Source: Dryomyza anilis (Eukaryota > Arthropoda > Insecta > Diptera > Dryomyzidae). Taken from it: DNA of 64,000 bases. The translations under genes were made by a program, and so were the position numbers. The first letter of the stretch is position 1; the number at the start of each line of letters is the position of its first letter. Location: assembly GCA_951804985.1 (NCBI GenBank), contig OX638133.1, forward strand, positions 37,473,963-37,537,962, written 5' to 3'. Below the pieces are notes generated by a model. That model searched no databases. It was not told the DNA's origin and saw nothing but the letters and a program-made list of their open reading frames with translations. Shown here in pieces: positions 1-9,424 of the stretch.

Positions 1-212
1 ATTATAAATATTTATTTATTTTAATTGCATTTTGTACATTTAGGTAAAAAAAATGTTTAAGTGTTTCTTTTCATAAATATATATTCTGATTTCAAGACGT
101 TTCGTTTAGATAAAAAAAATAAGGATTGGTTGGATTTCGTTAGTACCTGCACACTTTCGCAGCGCGAATACATGCTACAGTTTCAGAAATACGAATGTTT
201 AATAAATATTTT

Positions 213-600
213 GCGTATTCACAGTTCGTCGTATTTTAGTCTGGTATTGGTACCATGTAGTATATATATACGACATAATAACACAGAAACATCAATTTGT
301 TGTTGCATTCCTTATAAAAGTGAAATACCACAAGTGTTGTATTTGAGAGTAGCCCTGAGGCATGTTTTTTGGTGTCGTATTTTGTGAAATAAAGAAAAAT
401 TGTAAATTGAAGACAAATAGTACACATAAAATATTAATTTATTTGTTTGTATTTTCAAATCGAGGAATAAATTTTATAAGAATCAGCTACATATATTTTA
501 CGAAATATTTTAACAAGCAGAAAAGTGGTGCTCACAGTTCAAATGCCGTACTGTCGTATTCGTACAATGGCGTACCAATACCATAAAACTGTGAATACGC
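213..600. mobile_element. MITE-1 copy 1 (TIR GCGTATTCACAGTT)
   Basis: A 388-bp element that begins GCGTATTCACAGTT and ends with its reverse complement. Two further copies of the same length class are at 53188-53574 and 61355-61749. The copies share internal blocks (an AACACAGAAACATCAAT stretch near the left end and a TTTGGTGTCGTATTTTGTG stretch near the centre). No transposase is encoded, so it is non-autonomous. The other two copies are flanked by TA on both sides, as expected of Tc1/mariner-type movement; here only the right TA is intact. Confidence 0.8.
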
Positions 601-1927
601 TAATTGTTGCCAAATCAAGTATAAATAAAACAAATGTATTTAAAAACTAAAAAATGTAGTAGAATAACATTTTCTCAAAACAAATACTTTAATTTAGTCA
701 CTTTTATAACATTATTTTGTCTTGATGGTATTTGTACACACAAATATATAATTTATATAAACAAATTTGAAATGTTTTTTTTTTAGATTTACATGGCAAT
801 TTATATAAAGAATTGGTTTGTAATTCATTCACAAGAGTTAAATATTACAATTAATACAAAAACTTAAATTTAGATTGTACCGATACAATTTTCAAACTTA
901 AAACGTTTTGGGTTTCTTTACTTATTTACTCTTTTTCTTAATGAGAATGCTTGACTGCAAACATATTTCTTTTAATAATATTATTTTCGTAAAACATAAA
1001 TAGATATTTCGTAAATAGGGTACATCGATAAAAAAATTCAAATAAAAATACATAATACATAAGTAATGCAAATAATTCGTATACAGAGCATAAGTTATAC
1101 TCTTTCTCTCTCTGCAGCAAAGAGTGCGCTATCAATTTGTGGAGCACAACGTGAAACACTGGATTTGCCGGTAATCGTCAAGCTCTTATTATACGATCGT
1201 CTCTACTTAAATGGAATCAAGTACTAGCATTTAAAATCATTTCGATTTGCACTTCAGTAGCAAAACGCGTATCGACAAGTGTTCGTCGTGTGCTCTTGTC
1301 GCAGTCAACTATCTTAAATTTAGTTTAGGAGATCGCGAGTGAGTAGGTGGACAAGCAAATTGAGTATCTACATTTAGTAGGTAAATTTTTAATTGTGCTC
1401 AAGCAGTAACGGCCATTGGGGAAGCCCATAGATCATATTTACGATATACGCCAAGATCGTGCTTGCTAAACATCTCTGTTTGTTTTTTGTTTTCTTCTAT
1501 TGTTATAATTAGTTATTCTGTGTAGTTCACATAATTATTAGAACATATTAACATATTTTAAAATATTCTTATATAAATTGAACCTTGAATTTTATGTTTA
1601 TCACAATTAATATTAAAAGAATTACTTATCAAGTGTTTGAAAAATATGTATCTTACCTACTATTTTTTGGTGTTTAAACTGCTTTTACGTGTTGTTTGTC
1701 AATTGCAAATATTTAGTTTTCTTTTATATTATTATTAAAAAAAACTGTTCTGGTTGGTTCTACATGCACAAAAACATCTGCGATTCTTAATTGTTTGAAT
1801 AAATTATTTTGCTGTAAGTTTTTAAAATTAATCAATTAACATTCGATGTAATCAGTAAAACTATTTTAAATAGAATCAACAGTTTTTGACAGAAACGAGT
1901 AATTTTCAGTCATTTGTATGTAAAATA
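601..1927. other. intergenic, AT-rich, no gene seen
   Basis: No open frame with recognisable homology. The part around 1240-1390 is less AT-rich and contains CGTATCGACAAG, CGCAGTCAAC and a GTAAAT donor-like site at about 1380. It could be a promoter or a 5' untranslated exon, but nothing ties it to a gene. Confidence 0.4.
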
Positions 1928-2172
1928 TCGTCGTTGTAGAACGAAAAGTCACCAAATACATTTTCAAAATGCCAAATATGCATTTACAAAAATGTTTATA
2001 TATTTGTCAATTTTAAATCGAATTTCTGCCACATGATATGAAAATATTAATCTATCAATTGGTATTTCAACTTTAAAAATGCATCAATTACTTTTTGTAA
2101 TATTAATCAACAAACTCGAAATATAATTTTTCATAAAAATGTATTTGGTGACTTTTCGTTCTACAACGACGA
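1928..2172. mobile_element. MITE-A copy 1 (TIR TCGTCGTTGTAG)
   Basis: A 245-bp element with inverted ends of about 36 bp. Each end begins TCGTCGTTGTAGAAC and continues with AAAGTCACCAA. Flanking dinucleotides are TA on both sides. Related copies are at 17368-17624 and 63396-63651. No coding capacity. The TA target duplication is supported independently by an empty-site comparison for the third copy. Confidence 0.88.
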
Positions 2173-2176
2173 TATA

Positions 2177-2489
2177 ATAAATAATAATAGTTTGGCGCTA
2201 CAGTCCTGTATAGAACTTCGGCCGAGCTCTCTCACCATTTTGAGCTGTGCGTGTTATATTTGTACTCAAAGTGGTGGGACCTACAGTTTATTGCTGAATC
2301 CGAACGGCGGGTGAGAGCTTTTTCATAGGCAATGGTTTTACTCTCGTAGGTTTGCCATTTACTGACGAGAGGTAGCGCGGTATAGAAAATGTTTCTATGA
2401 AAAGATGTTGTTAGCCCCAGTCCAGTCTTGAACCGGGGACCTTTCGGCTCGCAGTCCAACGCACTAACCACTGAGCTGCCGCGGCTACA
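2177..2489 (-). mobile_element. tRNA-derived SINE, copy 1
   Basis: Read on the minus strand, this starts GTAGCCGCGGCAGCTCAGTG and has a pol III A box (AGCTCAGTGGTTAGTGCG) and B box (GGTTCAAGAC), as in a tRNA. An unrelated body of about 200 bp follows, then an ATT-rich 3' tail. An 8-bp direct repeat ACGATATA (2169-2176 and 2490-2497) flanks it. The left repeat includes the last four bases of the neighbouring MITE-A, so the SINE arrived after that MITE. Confidence 0.88.
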
Positions 2490-2497
2490 ACGATATA

Positions 2498-3379
2498 CTA
2501 GCATTTTTAATTTTAACAGTATTGATAGAGCATATTTTAAAAATGATAATTGATACAAAAAAGTTAGTAATGTTCATCGTTAGTGCATAACCATAAATCA
2601 TTTTCATGTTTATCATTAGATTGACAATGTTAAAAAAATCGTCCTAAGATAGTCTAAAAATATCTATAGTTTTTGAGTTAAGATTCAAATATATTAAAAA
2701 CCTTTTAGAATAATAGTATATCTTGGTATATTGTAATTAGTCTTGCCAATTGAAAGATAAATTGCGTTTACAGTTTTTTGGAAACGGTCCATGAAGAAAT
2801 TATGTTTGGCACAACCATATAATTATCAGCATACGTTATTTAGCGAGAATCTAAGACATGAATCGGCCTTATTTTCGCAGAATATTCAACTTAAATGTAG
2901 AACATTTTGAAATCTTTACTTATAATTAAATATATGAGTAAAATGAGGTTCTCATTTATTTTGTTAATCATACAAAATAAATGATTAAGAGAATTAAAAG
3001 CAGCTTTTTAACATTTTAGTCGAAAATAAAACTATCATTGCTATCTGTTCACATTATATATACGGAATTCATCATTTGGAATTTTGACATTTTAGTTAAA
3101 TTCAAAAATTTGAATCGCGGGTTTTAAAAAACAAACTGTAAGAAATAAAATAATCATGTCTATGTTTGAATAATAAACAATTTAATGCATAATGCTCAAA
3201 TATAACTCGTATATTTAAAATACGGTCCATGAGGAATTTAACATTTTATTCGAATTTATTTATATTGTATCCAAAATACAAAATAAAATATGAAATAATT
3301 TCCAGTACATGATAAAACTTTTATTTTTTAAACATATTAATTAATAATAAAAATTTAGTAAAAATTTAAACATAATAAA
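2498..3379. other. intergenic, AT-rich, nothing recognised
   Basis: No open frame of note and no clear match to the other repeat families of the window. Confidence 0.4.
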
Positions 3380-4104
3380 AACGAGTTGGGAAAGTTAGGT
3401 CACATGGGTAAGTTCGGTCACATGGGGCGGATTTTATAGTCAGTCGGGGCCGACTATGGAATACACCACACCTTTGGTTGGGATATTAATGTGGGATAGC
3501 TGAACCTCCCCAACTGAATATCCCCATAAATTAAAAAATTGATATAAAAGTATAAAAAACTAATAAAAAAAAATTGAAAAATATAATTGGGCGGACCGAC
3601 GACGCCTATATTTAAAATTATGTCAGGCTAATAATTCATATATTTGATTTTATGAAAACCCGGGAAATAATGAAAAAAAATGTGGGCGGATCACGCCCAT
3701 TTTTGGACCACTTATTTTTAGGTGAATTATAACAATATGTTTTAAATTTTATAACTATATCTTGAATACTTTGCGAGTTATTAGTTCCTAAAGAGTTATA
3801 TAAAAGTGACTTGTATGGGAGGTGGGCGTGTCCGTTGATCGATTTGGCTCATCTTCAAACGCAGTTCCTACTTTTGACTAAAATATATTAAGACGAAATT
3901 TCATCGCATTCACAGCAGTCTTTCTCAAGTTATCGTGTATACGGACAGCAAGGCAGACAGACAGACATACATGGTTAAACGGACTCGGGTAGTGATGCTG
4001 ATCAAGAATATATATACTTTTCCAGCCGGATACGCCTCCTAATGGGCGTTACAATATATGCACAAAGTTAATATACCCTGTACCTCATAGGTGTAGGGTA
4101 TAAA
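3380..4104 (-). mobile_element. mini-me-like element, subfamily A, copy 1
   Basis: Reverse-oriented copy of a repeat that, read forward, begins TTTATACCCTACACCTATGA and ends TTCCCAACTCGTT. It has the mini-me layout: a (TA)n tract, a conserved core containing ATTCTTGATCAGCATCACTA, and a GTCY-type microsatellite (here CAGACAGACAGACA on the plus strand, near 3955). Mini-me elements are non-autonomous dipteran repeats usually grouped with INE-1/DINE-1 and Helitron-like elements. Other A copies are at 25934, 27979 and 34147. Confidence 0.8.
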
Positions 4105-4278
4105 AACATGTAAGGAAGGTTAGGTCACATGAACATTTTGAAATAGGGAAGAAGAATTTCCTTTCATTTGATACACATATGTAAAAATGAGTAGGTATAC
4201 CGATTTTCTTTTCGAGAACCAGAAGTCGGTTGCCGAAAAAACATTATTTTTATATGTTTGATCAATATTCAATATGTA

Positions 4279-4574
4279 AAGGGTTTTTCAACAGGACGCT
4301 AAAAGTAGAGCGATAGGGACAGCAAACGACGTCATATTTCTTGCCGCTCTTTTGACATTTCTCTTCAGTAAGGTTTGCCATTTCATGATGGAAATATATA
4401 CGAATTGGGCTCGTATATCTTTCCATCATGAAATGGCAAACCTTACTGAAGAGAAATGTCAAAAGAGCGGCAAGAAATATGGCATCGTTTGCTGTCCCTG
4501 TCGGTCTACTTTTGTAGCGTCCCTGTTGAAAAACCCTGAAAAAAACTTTTGTAGCGCTCTGATTGAAAACCCTT
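4279..4574. mobile_element. foldback MITE of the DD41D-like transposon, copy 1
   Basis: A nearly perfect long inverted repeat (arms of about 125 bp) starting AAGGGTTTTTCAACAGG and ending in the complementary AACCCTT, with TA on both sides. The same arm sequence is the left end of the decayed transposase element at 30119 and of the copy at 42669. The inner end of each arm carries ATGGAAA-TATATACG, which in the copy at 42669 is the start of a transposase-like reading frame (MERYTSQQRVEIIKI). This element is therefore a deletion derivative consisting of two transposon ends. Confidence 0.85.
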
Positions 4575-5145
4575 TATTTGATCAAAAAAAATTTTATTTA
4601 AGTCGGTATAAAGTAAAATTCATCTGCAGATGTAAATTTTATGGGTTATTTGAACTTACGTGGTCGGTTCACAAGTCGCAATGAATGAATCATGCCAATT
4701 TTCTTGTTGGTACACTGTAGATATATACACTCAAAAAATAATGTGTTAAAAACAAATAAAATGTTTTTGAAATAAGTACAATTGTATTCGTTTTACGTCC
4801 AAAGACATTTACTTATGTTTTAAATAAAATCATGTATTTGTTTTTGTATGAAAAATATAAAAAATAAGTACATATTTTTATTGAATTTCAGATCAATTTT
4901 TAAATAAATTTGTCTTAAATTTACTGAAATTGCAATTATTTAGCTGACAAGAAAAGTATAGAAAAATAAATACATTTTTGTATTTTTAATATAAAAAATG
5001 TATTAATAAAAACTTTTTTTATTTGTTCCTTTTTCCTTTCTTTTATTTCTTTTCACACGTCTTCTTTTATTCCCTATTTACTTCATATAAATTTACCAAA
5101 TGAATAAAAATGTTTTCTTATATTTCAGTTGTCACAAGCTGGCAT

Positions 5146-5210
5146 CGAACTCCTGGCTCCGGCGTTAGAGTTCACTTCTCTATCTGTTAGGCTACACATT
5201 CATCTCCCTT
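5146..5210 (-). other. tRNA-like pol III boxes in element C (minus)
   Basis: Minus strand reads TAGCCTAACAGATAGAG (A-box-like), then GGAGTTCGATGCCAG (B-box-like) about 40 bases later. A cloverleaf does not close well, so it is a degenerate tRNA-derived sequence rather than a tRNA gene. It faces a second box pair at 5376-5441. Confidence 0.4.
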
Positions 5211-5375
5211 TGTTTTAGATTTTTGATTCAAAAACAAAATTTGTGAAATGTAGAATTTTTTTTTTAAGTCACGTTCCAAAAAAAAACAAAACTTTTTTTT
5301 TCATTTATTTTCGATGCGTCACATATTTTAGTCATTTGATTTAAGATTGTGAATAAATGATCTACAGCAAATTAG

Positions 5376-5441
5376 GTTAATAGCGTAACGGTGAGAATAT
5401 AGGTCTTGTACCAAGAAGGCGTGGGTTCAAATTCCAGAAGA
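5376..5441 (+). other. tRNA-like pol III boxes in element C (plus)
   Basis: TAGCGTAACGGTGAG fits the A box and GGGTTCAAATTCCAG fits the B box, at tRNA-like spacing. The acceptor stem does not pair convincingly. It may be a decayed tRNA or the head of an unrelated SINE. Confidence 0.45.
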
Positions 5442-6000
5442 AATTATTTTTATTTTTTTAGATAAATATGTATATCAATATTATACATATTACAGATTAA
5501 ATATGCGAATATGATTAAGAAGTTTTAGACAGATTAATGATATTTTTAATTTATAAATATGCATACTAATTAATAAAAACGTATTCGAAATGAGTTATGT
5601 TGCCTTAATAAGGAATATCCTTAAAAAATATCCTTATAAATCACTGATCACAAATGCATAAAGTTTCCTTATGTAGAAAAAAACGCAACCTGATACTGAT
5701 ACTAAATAGGATTTTCAGGGATATTTCATATTACAACACAATATTTTCTTGTTTCAAATTACCACAGCAATAAAAAGATAATACATATTTCCTCAGCAAT
5801 TATATATTGTCACATTAACACCACTTTTAGAACTTCTACACATGTTTTAAAACCACAATATTTCACACAAAACATATAAATGAAATTAGCATTTTGTTGA
5901 AAAACAAAAGCCATGGAAATTTTTTAAAGTCTTTAGTTTTCATATATTAATTTATTGCACTTCATAATTTATAAATTTTCCATGTTGCATCACAATAGAA

Positions 6001-6551
6001 AACCAGTTGGGAAGGTTAGATCACATGGGAAATTTTAAAGTAGGTGTAATTATGATAGTTAGGATTATCAAAATTATAATCGGTCTAAGCCGACTATAAA
6101 TACCCTACACATATGTGTGGTTACCATTCAAAGTGATATATAGGTCACCAGGGTATATGAATCCTGAAAATAACTACAAACATTCAATCGCTGAAGAATT
6201 TCCATTCATTTGATACCCATATTTACAAATGGGTAGGTGTACCGAATTTCGATTTTTTTTTTTTGTGAACCACAAGTCTTTTCGCCGGAAAACATTATTA
6301 TCATGTATTTGAGCATGATATCAATATATATTTGACCAAAAAAGTTTACCTAAGCACGTATACATAAAAATTGATCTTTATATGTACATTTTATATGAGG
6401 TATTTAAACATAAGTGGTCGGATCATAGGTCACAATGGACCGATTTTTTCGCACATACAGCGTAGATATATTAGTAATCTAAGTTATAAGTTTCATTTAT
6501 CTAGCTCTTCAATTTTAAAAGTAGTAGGGATTTCAACAGACAGACAGACAT

Positions 6552-6585
<34 letters not shown>

Positions 6586-6735
6586 GGACAGACGGACATC
6601 GCTAAATCGACTCAGGAGGTCATGCTGATCAAGAATATATATACTTTTCCATACCGGAGATGCTTCCTTCTGGGTGTTACAAACGGCGTACCAAACTGAA
6701 TATACCCTTTCACTCTTAGTGTAGGGTATAAAAAA
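6001..6735 (-). mobile_element. mini-me-like element, subfamily B, copy 1
   Basis: A complete reverse copy, from AACCAGTTGGGAAGG to the CACTCTTAGTGTAGGGTATA terminus. Close to the first end is the hairpin GTCTAAGCCGAC. A CAGA/CGGA tetranucleotide array lies at 6536-6598 and the core ATGCTGATCAAGAATATATA follows. It sits inside element C, so it inserted there after element C had interrupted an older mini-me of the same subfamily. Confidence 0.85.
6536..6598. repeat. (CAGA)n/(GTCY)n microsatellite of mini-me B
   Basis: About 15 imperfect tetranucleotide units, CAGA with CATA and CGGA variants. This is the internal microsatellite typical of mini-me elements. Any open frame through it (YRQTDRQTDRQ) is only a product of the repeat. 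Confidence 0.85.
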
Positions 6736-7062
6736 TGCAGAAACAAATACAAATAACAAGCACAAATTACATATTTTGTATTTTGTAGGAAAACAGAAAA
6801 CAAGTACATTTTTCATTAAAAAGTAAGAAAATTAATACAAATGTAATTGATATGTATTAAAAAAACATTTTTTTTTTGAAACAAGTGCATTAAATTGTAT
6901 TAATTTTAATACATTATTTTTTTTGAGTGTAAGTAATCTAAATTAGGAGGTTTCATTGATCTACCTCTTTTAGTTTTTCTGTAATAGTGATTTCAACAGA
7001 CAGACAGACGCCAAATCGACTCAAACTGAATATACCCTTTCACTCTTAGTGTAGAGTATAAT

Positions 7063-7384
7063 TAGAATCAAAATTATAATTTTGAAAAATTTCATTTTTA
7101 GCGAAAATTTGTATTTTTAGAGTAATTTTTTGAAAACTTTTGAAATTTTGTGGATTTATTTAGGTTAACTTAATTGTTTTAGTTATTTTATACTCGTAGC
7201 ATAATATGATTTCGACTTTTGTAAAAATCTGTATTCCCGGTCAAATGGATTTTAAGTGATTGCATTTTGTGGTTTACTTTGCAATTAATTAAATAAATTT
7301 GTATCAGAAAAACTTTCAGTTTTTGACACGATAGTGAATTCTCGATTAAATTTCTAAATAATGAAAAAAATAATATTTGTATTC
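7063..7384. other. intergenic, AT-rich, nothing recognised
   Basis: No coding signal and no repeat match seen. Confidence 0.35.
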
Positions 7385-7695
7385 TCATATATTTGTTACG
7401 CATAGAATAGAGATTTGTTGCGTCAACCAACTCTTTGCCCAACGAACTTATTCGGTGCTCTAAACCGCTTAATCGGTTGTTATTATCAATATAAAAAGAG
7501 TTGTAGTTTGAACTGCAACCAATTTCGAAATGTTTTAGAACACTTTAGTACAGATTAAGAACCATTAGGAGCTTGTATAAACTAATATTTCATGTGTATA
7601 GGCTAATATGGTAGTTCCGCCAGCAAATTTGTAAACCATTCGATTTAACCGAATAAAGTTAGTTGGTACAACTAACTTTTTCATTCTTCCAACTT
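7385..7695 (+). repeat. repeat R, copy 1 (GTTGCGYCAACCAAC / GTTAGTTG)
   Basis: Roughly 310 bp, matched in opposite orientation at 13345-13618. Shared blocks include AGAGATTTGTTGCG, ACCGCTTAATCGGTT, CCGCCAGCAAATTTG, CCATTCGATTTAACCG and the hairpin GTTAGTTGGTACAACTAAC. The outer blocks CCAAC..TTATTCGG and CCGAATAAAGTTAGTTGG are imperfect inverted repeats, so this is probably a small DNA transposon or MITE. No protein. Confidence 0.65.
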
Positions 7696-7736
7696 CACGC
7701 CTAAAGAGGATTTTTCTGTTTGTATTAATAAATGTT

Positions 7737-7946
7737 GTAGCCACGGTAGCTCAGTGGGTAGTGCGTTGGACTGCGAGCCGAAAGGTCCCCGGTTCAAGCC
7801 TGGTCTTGGGCTAACAACATCTTTTCATAGAAACATTTTTCTATACCACGCTACCTCTCGGCAGTAAATGGCAAACCTACGAGAGTAAAATATTGCCTAT
7901 GAAAAGCTCTCACCCGCCTTTCGGATTCGGCACTATTATTATTATT
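7737..7946 (+). mobile_element. tRNA-derived SINE, short form, copy 2
   Basis: Starts GTAGCCACGGTAGCTCAGTG, with the tRNA-like A and B boxes and the conserved GCTAACAACATCTTTTCATA body. It lacks about 100 bp of the distal body but keeps the ATT-repeat tail. A 13-bp target duplication with one mismatch flanks it (ATTAATAAATGTT at 7724-7736, ATTAATAAAGGTT at 7947-7959). The short form therefore retroposed as such or lost its interior later. Confidence 0.88.
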
Positions 7947-7959
7947 ATTAATAAAGGTT

Positions 7960-8202
7960 AGTGTCATTGACATTTGCCAGCACAGTAGGGATTGACATGC
8001 CTAGTTCCCACTACCAAGCCCGAGTGATATAACAAAGATATTAGAGGATGAGACAGGCTTGTCGAAAATCTTTTTGAAAAACTAGCATAGCAATGAGAAC
8101 CTCTGTAATCCGATCATTAAAATGCGACAAATGAGAACGTTATCAGCTATAGTATTAAGCGGAGCACAATAGATTTTATTCAGGGCGCAGTGCTTTACAT
8201 CG
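7960..8202. other. unassigned sequence
   Basis: Less AT-rich than its surroundings, without a usable open frame. It could be an untranslated part of a decayed retroelement; nothing in it is diagnostic. Confidence 0.3.
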
Positions 8203-8948
8203 CACACTGAGAAAAAAAAACATACTTTAAAATTAACAACAACAACAACCCTATTAGGGTAGAATTAACTTGTTCAGGTTATGAATAGGAAAAAATTCAA
8301 TAATCATTTCCCGATCATGATGCTTGGGTCTAGGGATAATGGCGCATAATCATAGACAATTTAAAGTCAACTTTAAAATTAGAAATTAAACGAAATTGTT
8401 TTCAATTTATTGGTGTTAAAAGATTTAAGTTAAGATTTCGTGACATGCCTCTAAAGGTATGCAACATTTACGGCATGAAATGCAAAGTAAAATTCATAAA
8501 ACATACATCTAGGGGCAGCATTTATGCATTAAACTGAAATTTTGAGTTCACCCTGCCATATTATTCACATTCAATTTTTTAGGAACCATATTTTATAAAA
8601 CCAAGATAATAAGCAGATAATAGGCAGATAATAAGCAGATAAGCAGATAATAAGTAGTAATGTTGATAGATGATGGCGCTTAGAACAGATGAAAATTAAA
8701 TTGAAATAATAAAAATAAAATAATTGAAAATAATAATAATAGTAAATAAATAATGAAAAAAATAAAAATGTACTAACAATTGTTTTAATTTAACAACTGT
8801 TGTTTTAATTTTATATAAAATTGTATTAAATATTCTGTTAAAAACAATTGTTTTAAATTTAAATTAAATTGTTTCTAGTTGTTTTTCATTGTTATTTGTG
8901 TTTAATTTAATACAATTTATTTTAATTTTAACACATTTTTCTCAGTTC
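8203..8948. mobile_element. element H (ACTGAGAAAAA termini)
   Basis: Left end CACACTGAGAAAAAAAAACA, right end ACACATTTTTCTCAGTT; both are followed inward by TTAAAATTAA-type sequence. The right third repeats an ACAATTGTTTTAATTT word in both orientations. The middle holds AGCAGATAAT tandem copies (8607-8657). Termini resemble the CACNCAGAAAAA group. Non-coding. The exact ends are uncertain. Confidence 0.45.
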
Positions 8949-9424
8949 AATAATAATAATAATAATAAATTGCAATTTAACGAAACAGTTTGCGAACCGC
9001 TGGTCATGCAACTGATAAAGTAATTACTGCTCATATCAAGATACTAATTAAATAATGACAAAAAATAAAAACACAGTATGTACAAAACATTTGTGTAAAT
9101 AAAATTAAATTGCATGGCAAACGAACCGGGAAACAACCATAAAAAATAAAAATTACTGAAACACCTACAACTAGAAAAATAAATATATGGTAATGGATGA
9201 GGTTATGGTATTTAGAAATAGATATAGTGATGCTCGCGGCATGATAACAAAAGAAAACTTCTTTTCGCTATATTTGATTACAATAAAATGATAATAAAAT
9301 GACTAATTTTAAGCACACAGAAAGATGGGGATAAGTTATACAAATAGCGCTAATTTCTAAGACAAAAATTTGAATTTGAACCCATTTAATAGTGCAATTT
9401 TTGCAGCCGTTCCAAGCAGTCAAC

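Larger units (their letters stand above)
4728..6929. mobile_element. element C (TIR CACTCAAAAAAT, TA-flanked)
   Basis: Begins CACTCAAAAAATAATGT and ends ACATTATTTTTTTTGAGTG, flanked by TA at 4726-4727 and 6930-6931. Removing the element and one TA leaves TAGATATATAAGTAATCT, which is the uninterrupted sequence found (reverse complement) in the mini-me copy near 48575, so the insertion is well supported. The outer parts repeat AAATACATTTTTATT-like words. It contains two tRNA-like pol III box pairs and a complete mini-me (6001-6735). No protein is encoded. Confidence 0.75.
4112..7060 (-). mobile_element. mini-me-like element, subfamily B, copy 2 (interrupted)
   Basis: A reverse-oriented subfamily B copy split into three pieces: 4112-4278, 4575-4727 and 6930-7060. 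The interruptions are a foldback MITE (4279-4574) and element C (4728-6929). The pieces align in order with the uninterrupted copies at 6001-6735 and 48370-49035; for example, the blocks around GTGGTCGGTTCACAAG and around TAGATATATA / AGTAATCTAA. The end at 7060 has the typical CACTCTTAGTGTAG block. Copy 1 of the same subfamily lies inside element C. Confidence 0.75.

Noticed and set aside
2177..2489. tRNA genes at the SINE heads
   Set aside because: The A and B boxes are clear, but the heads are joined to a common SINE body in all copies and lack a free 3' end; they are SINE promoters, not tRNA genes.
6371..6816. Frames with QTDRQTDRQ or CLSVCLSVCLS repeats (also near 46465-46791)
   Set aside because: They are translations of the (GTCY)n tract and flanks of mini-me elements.
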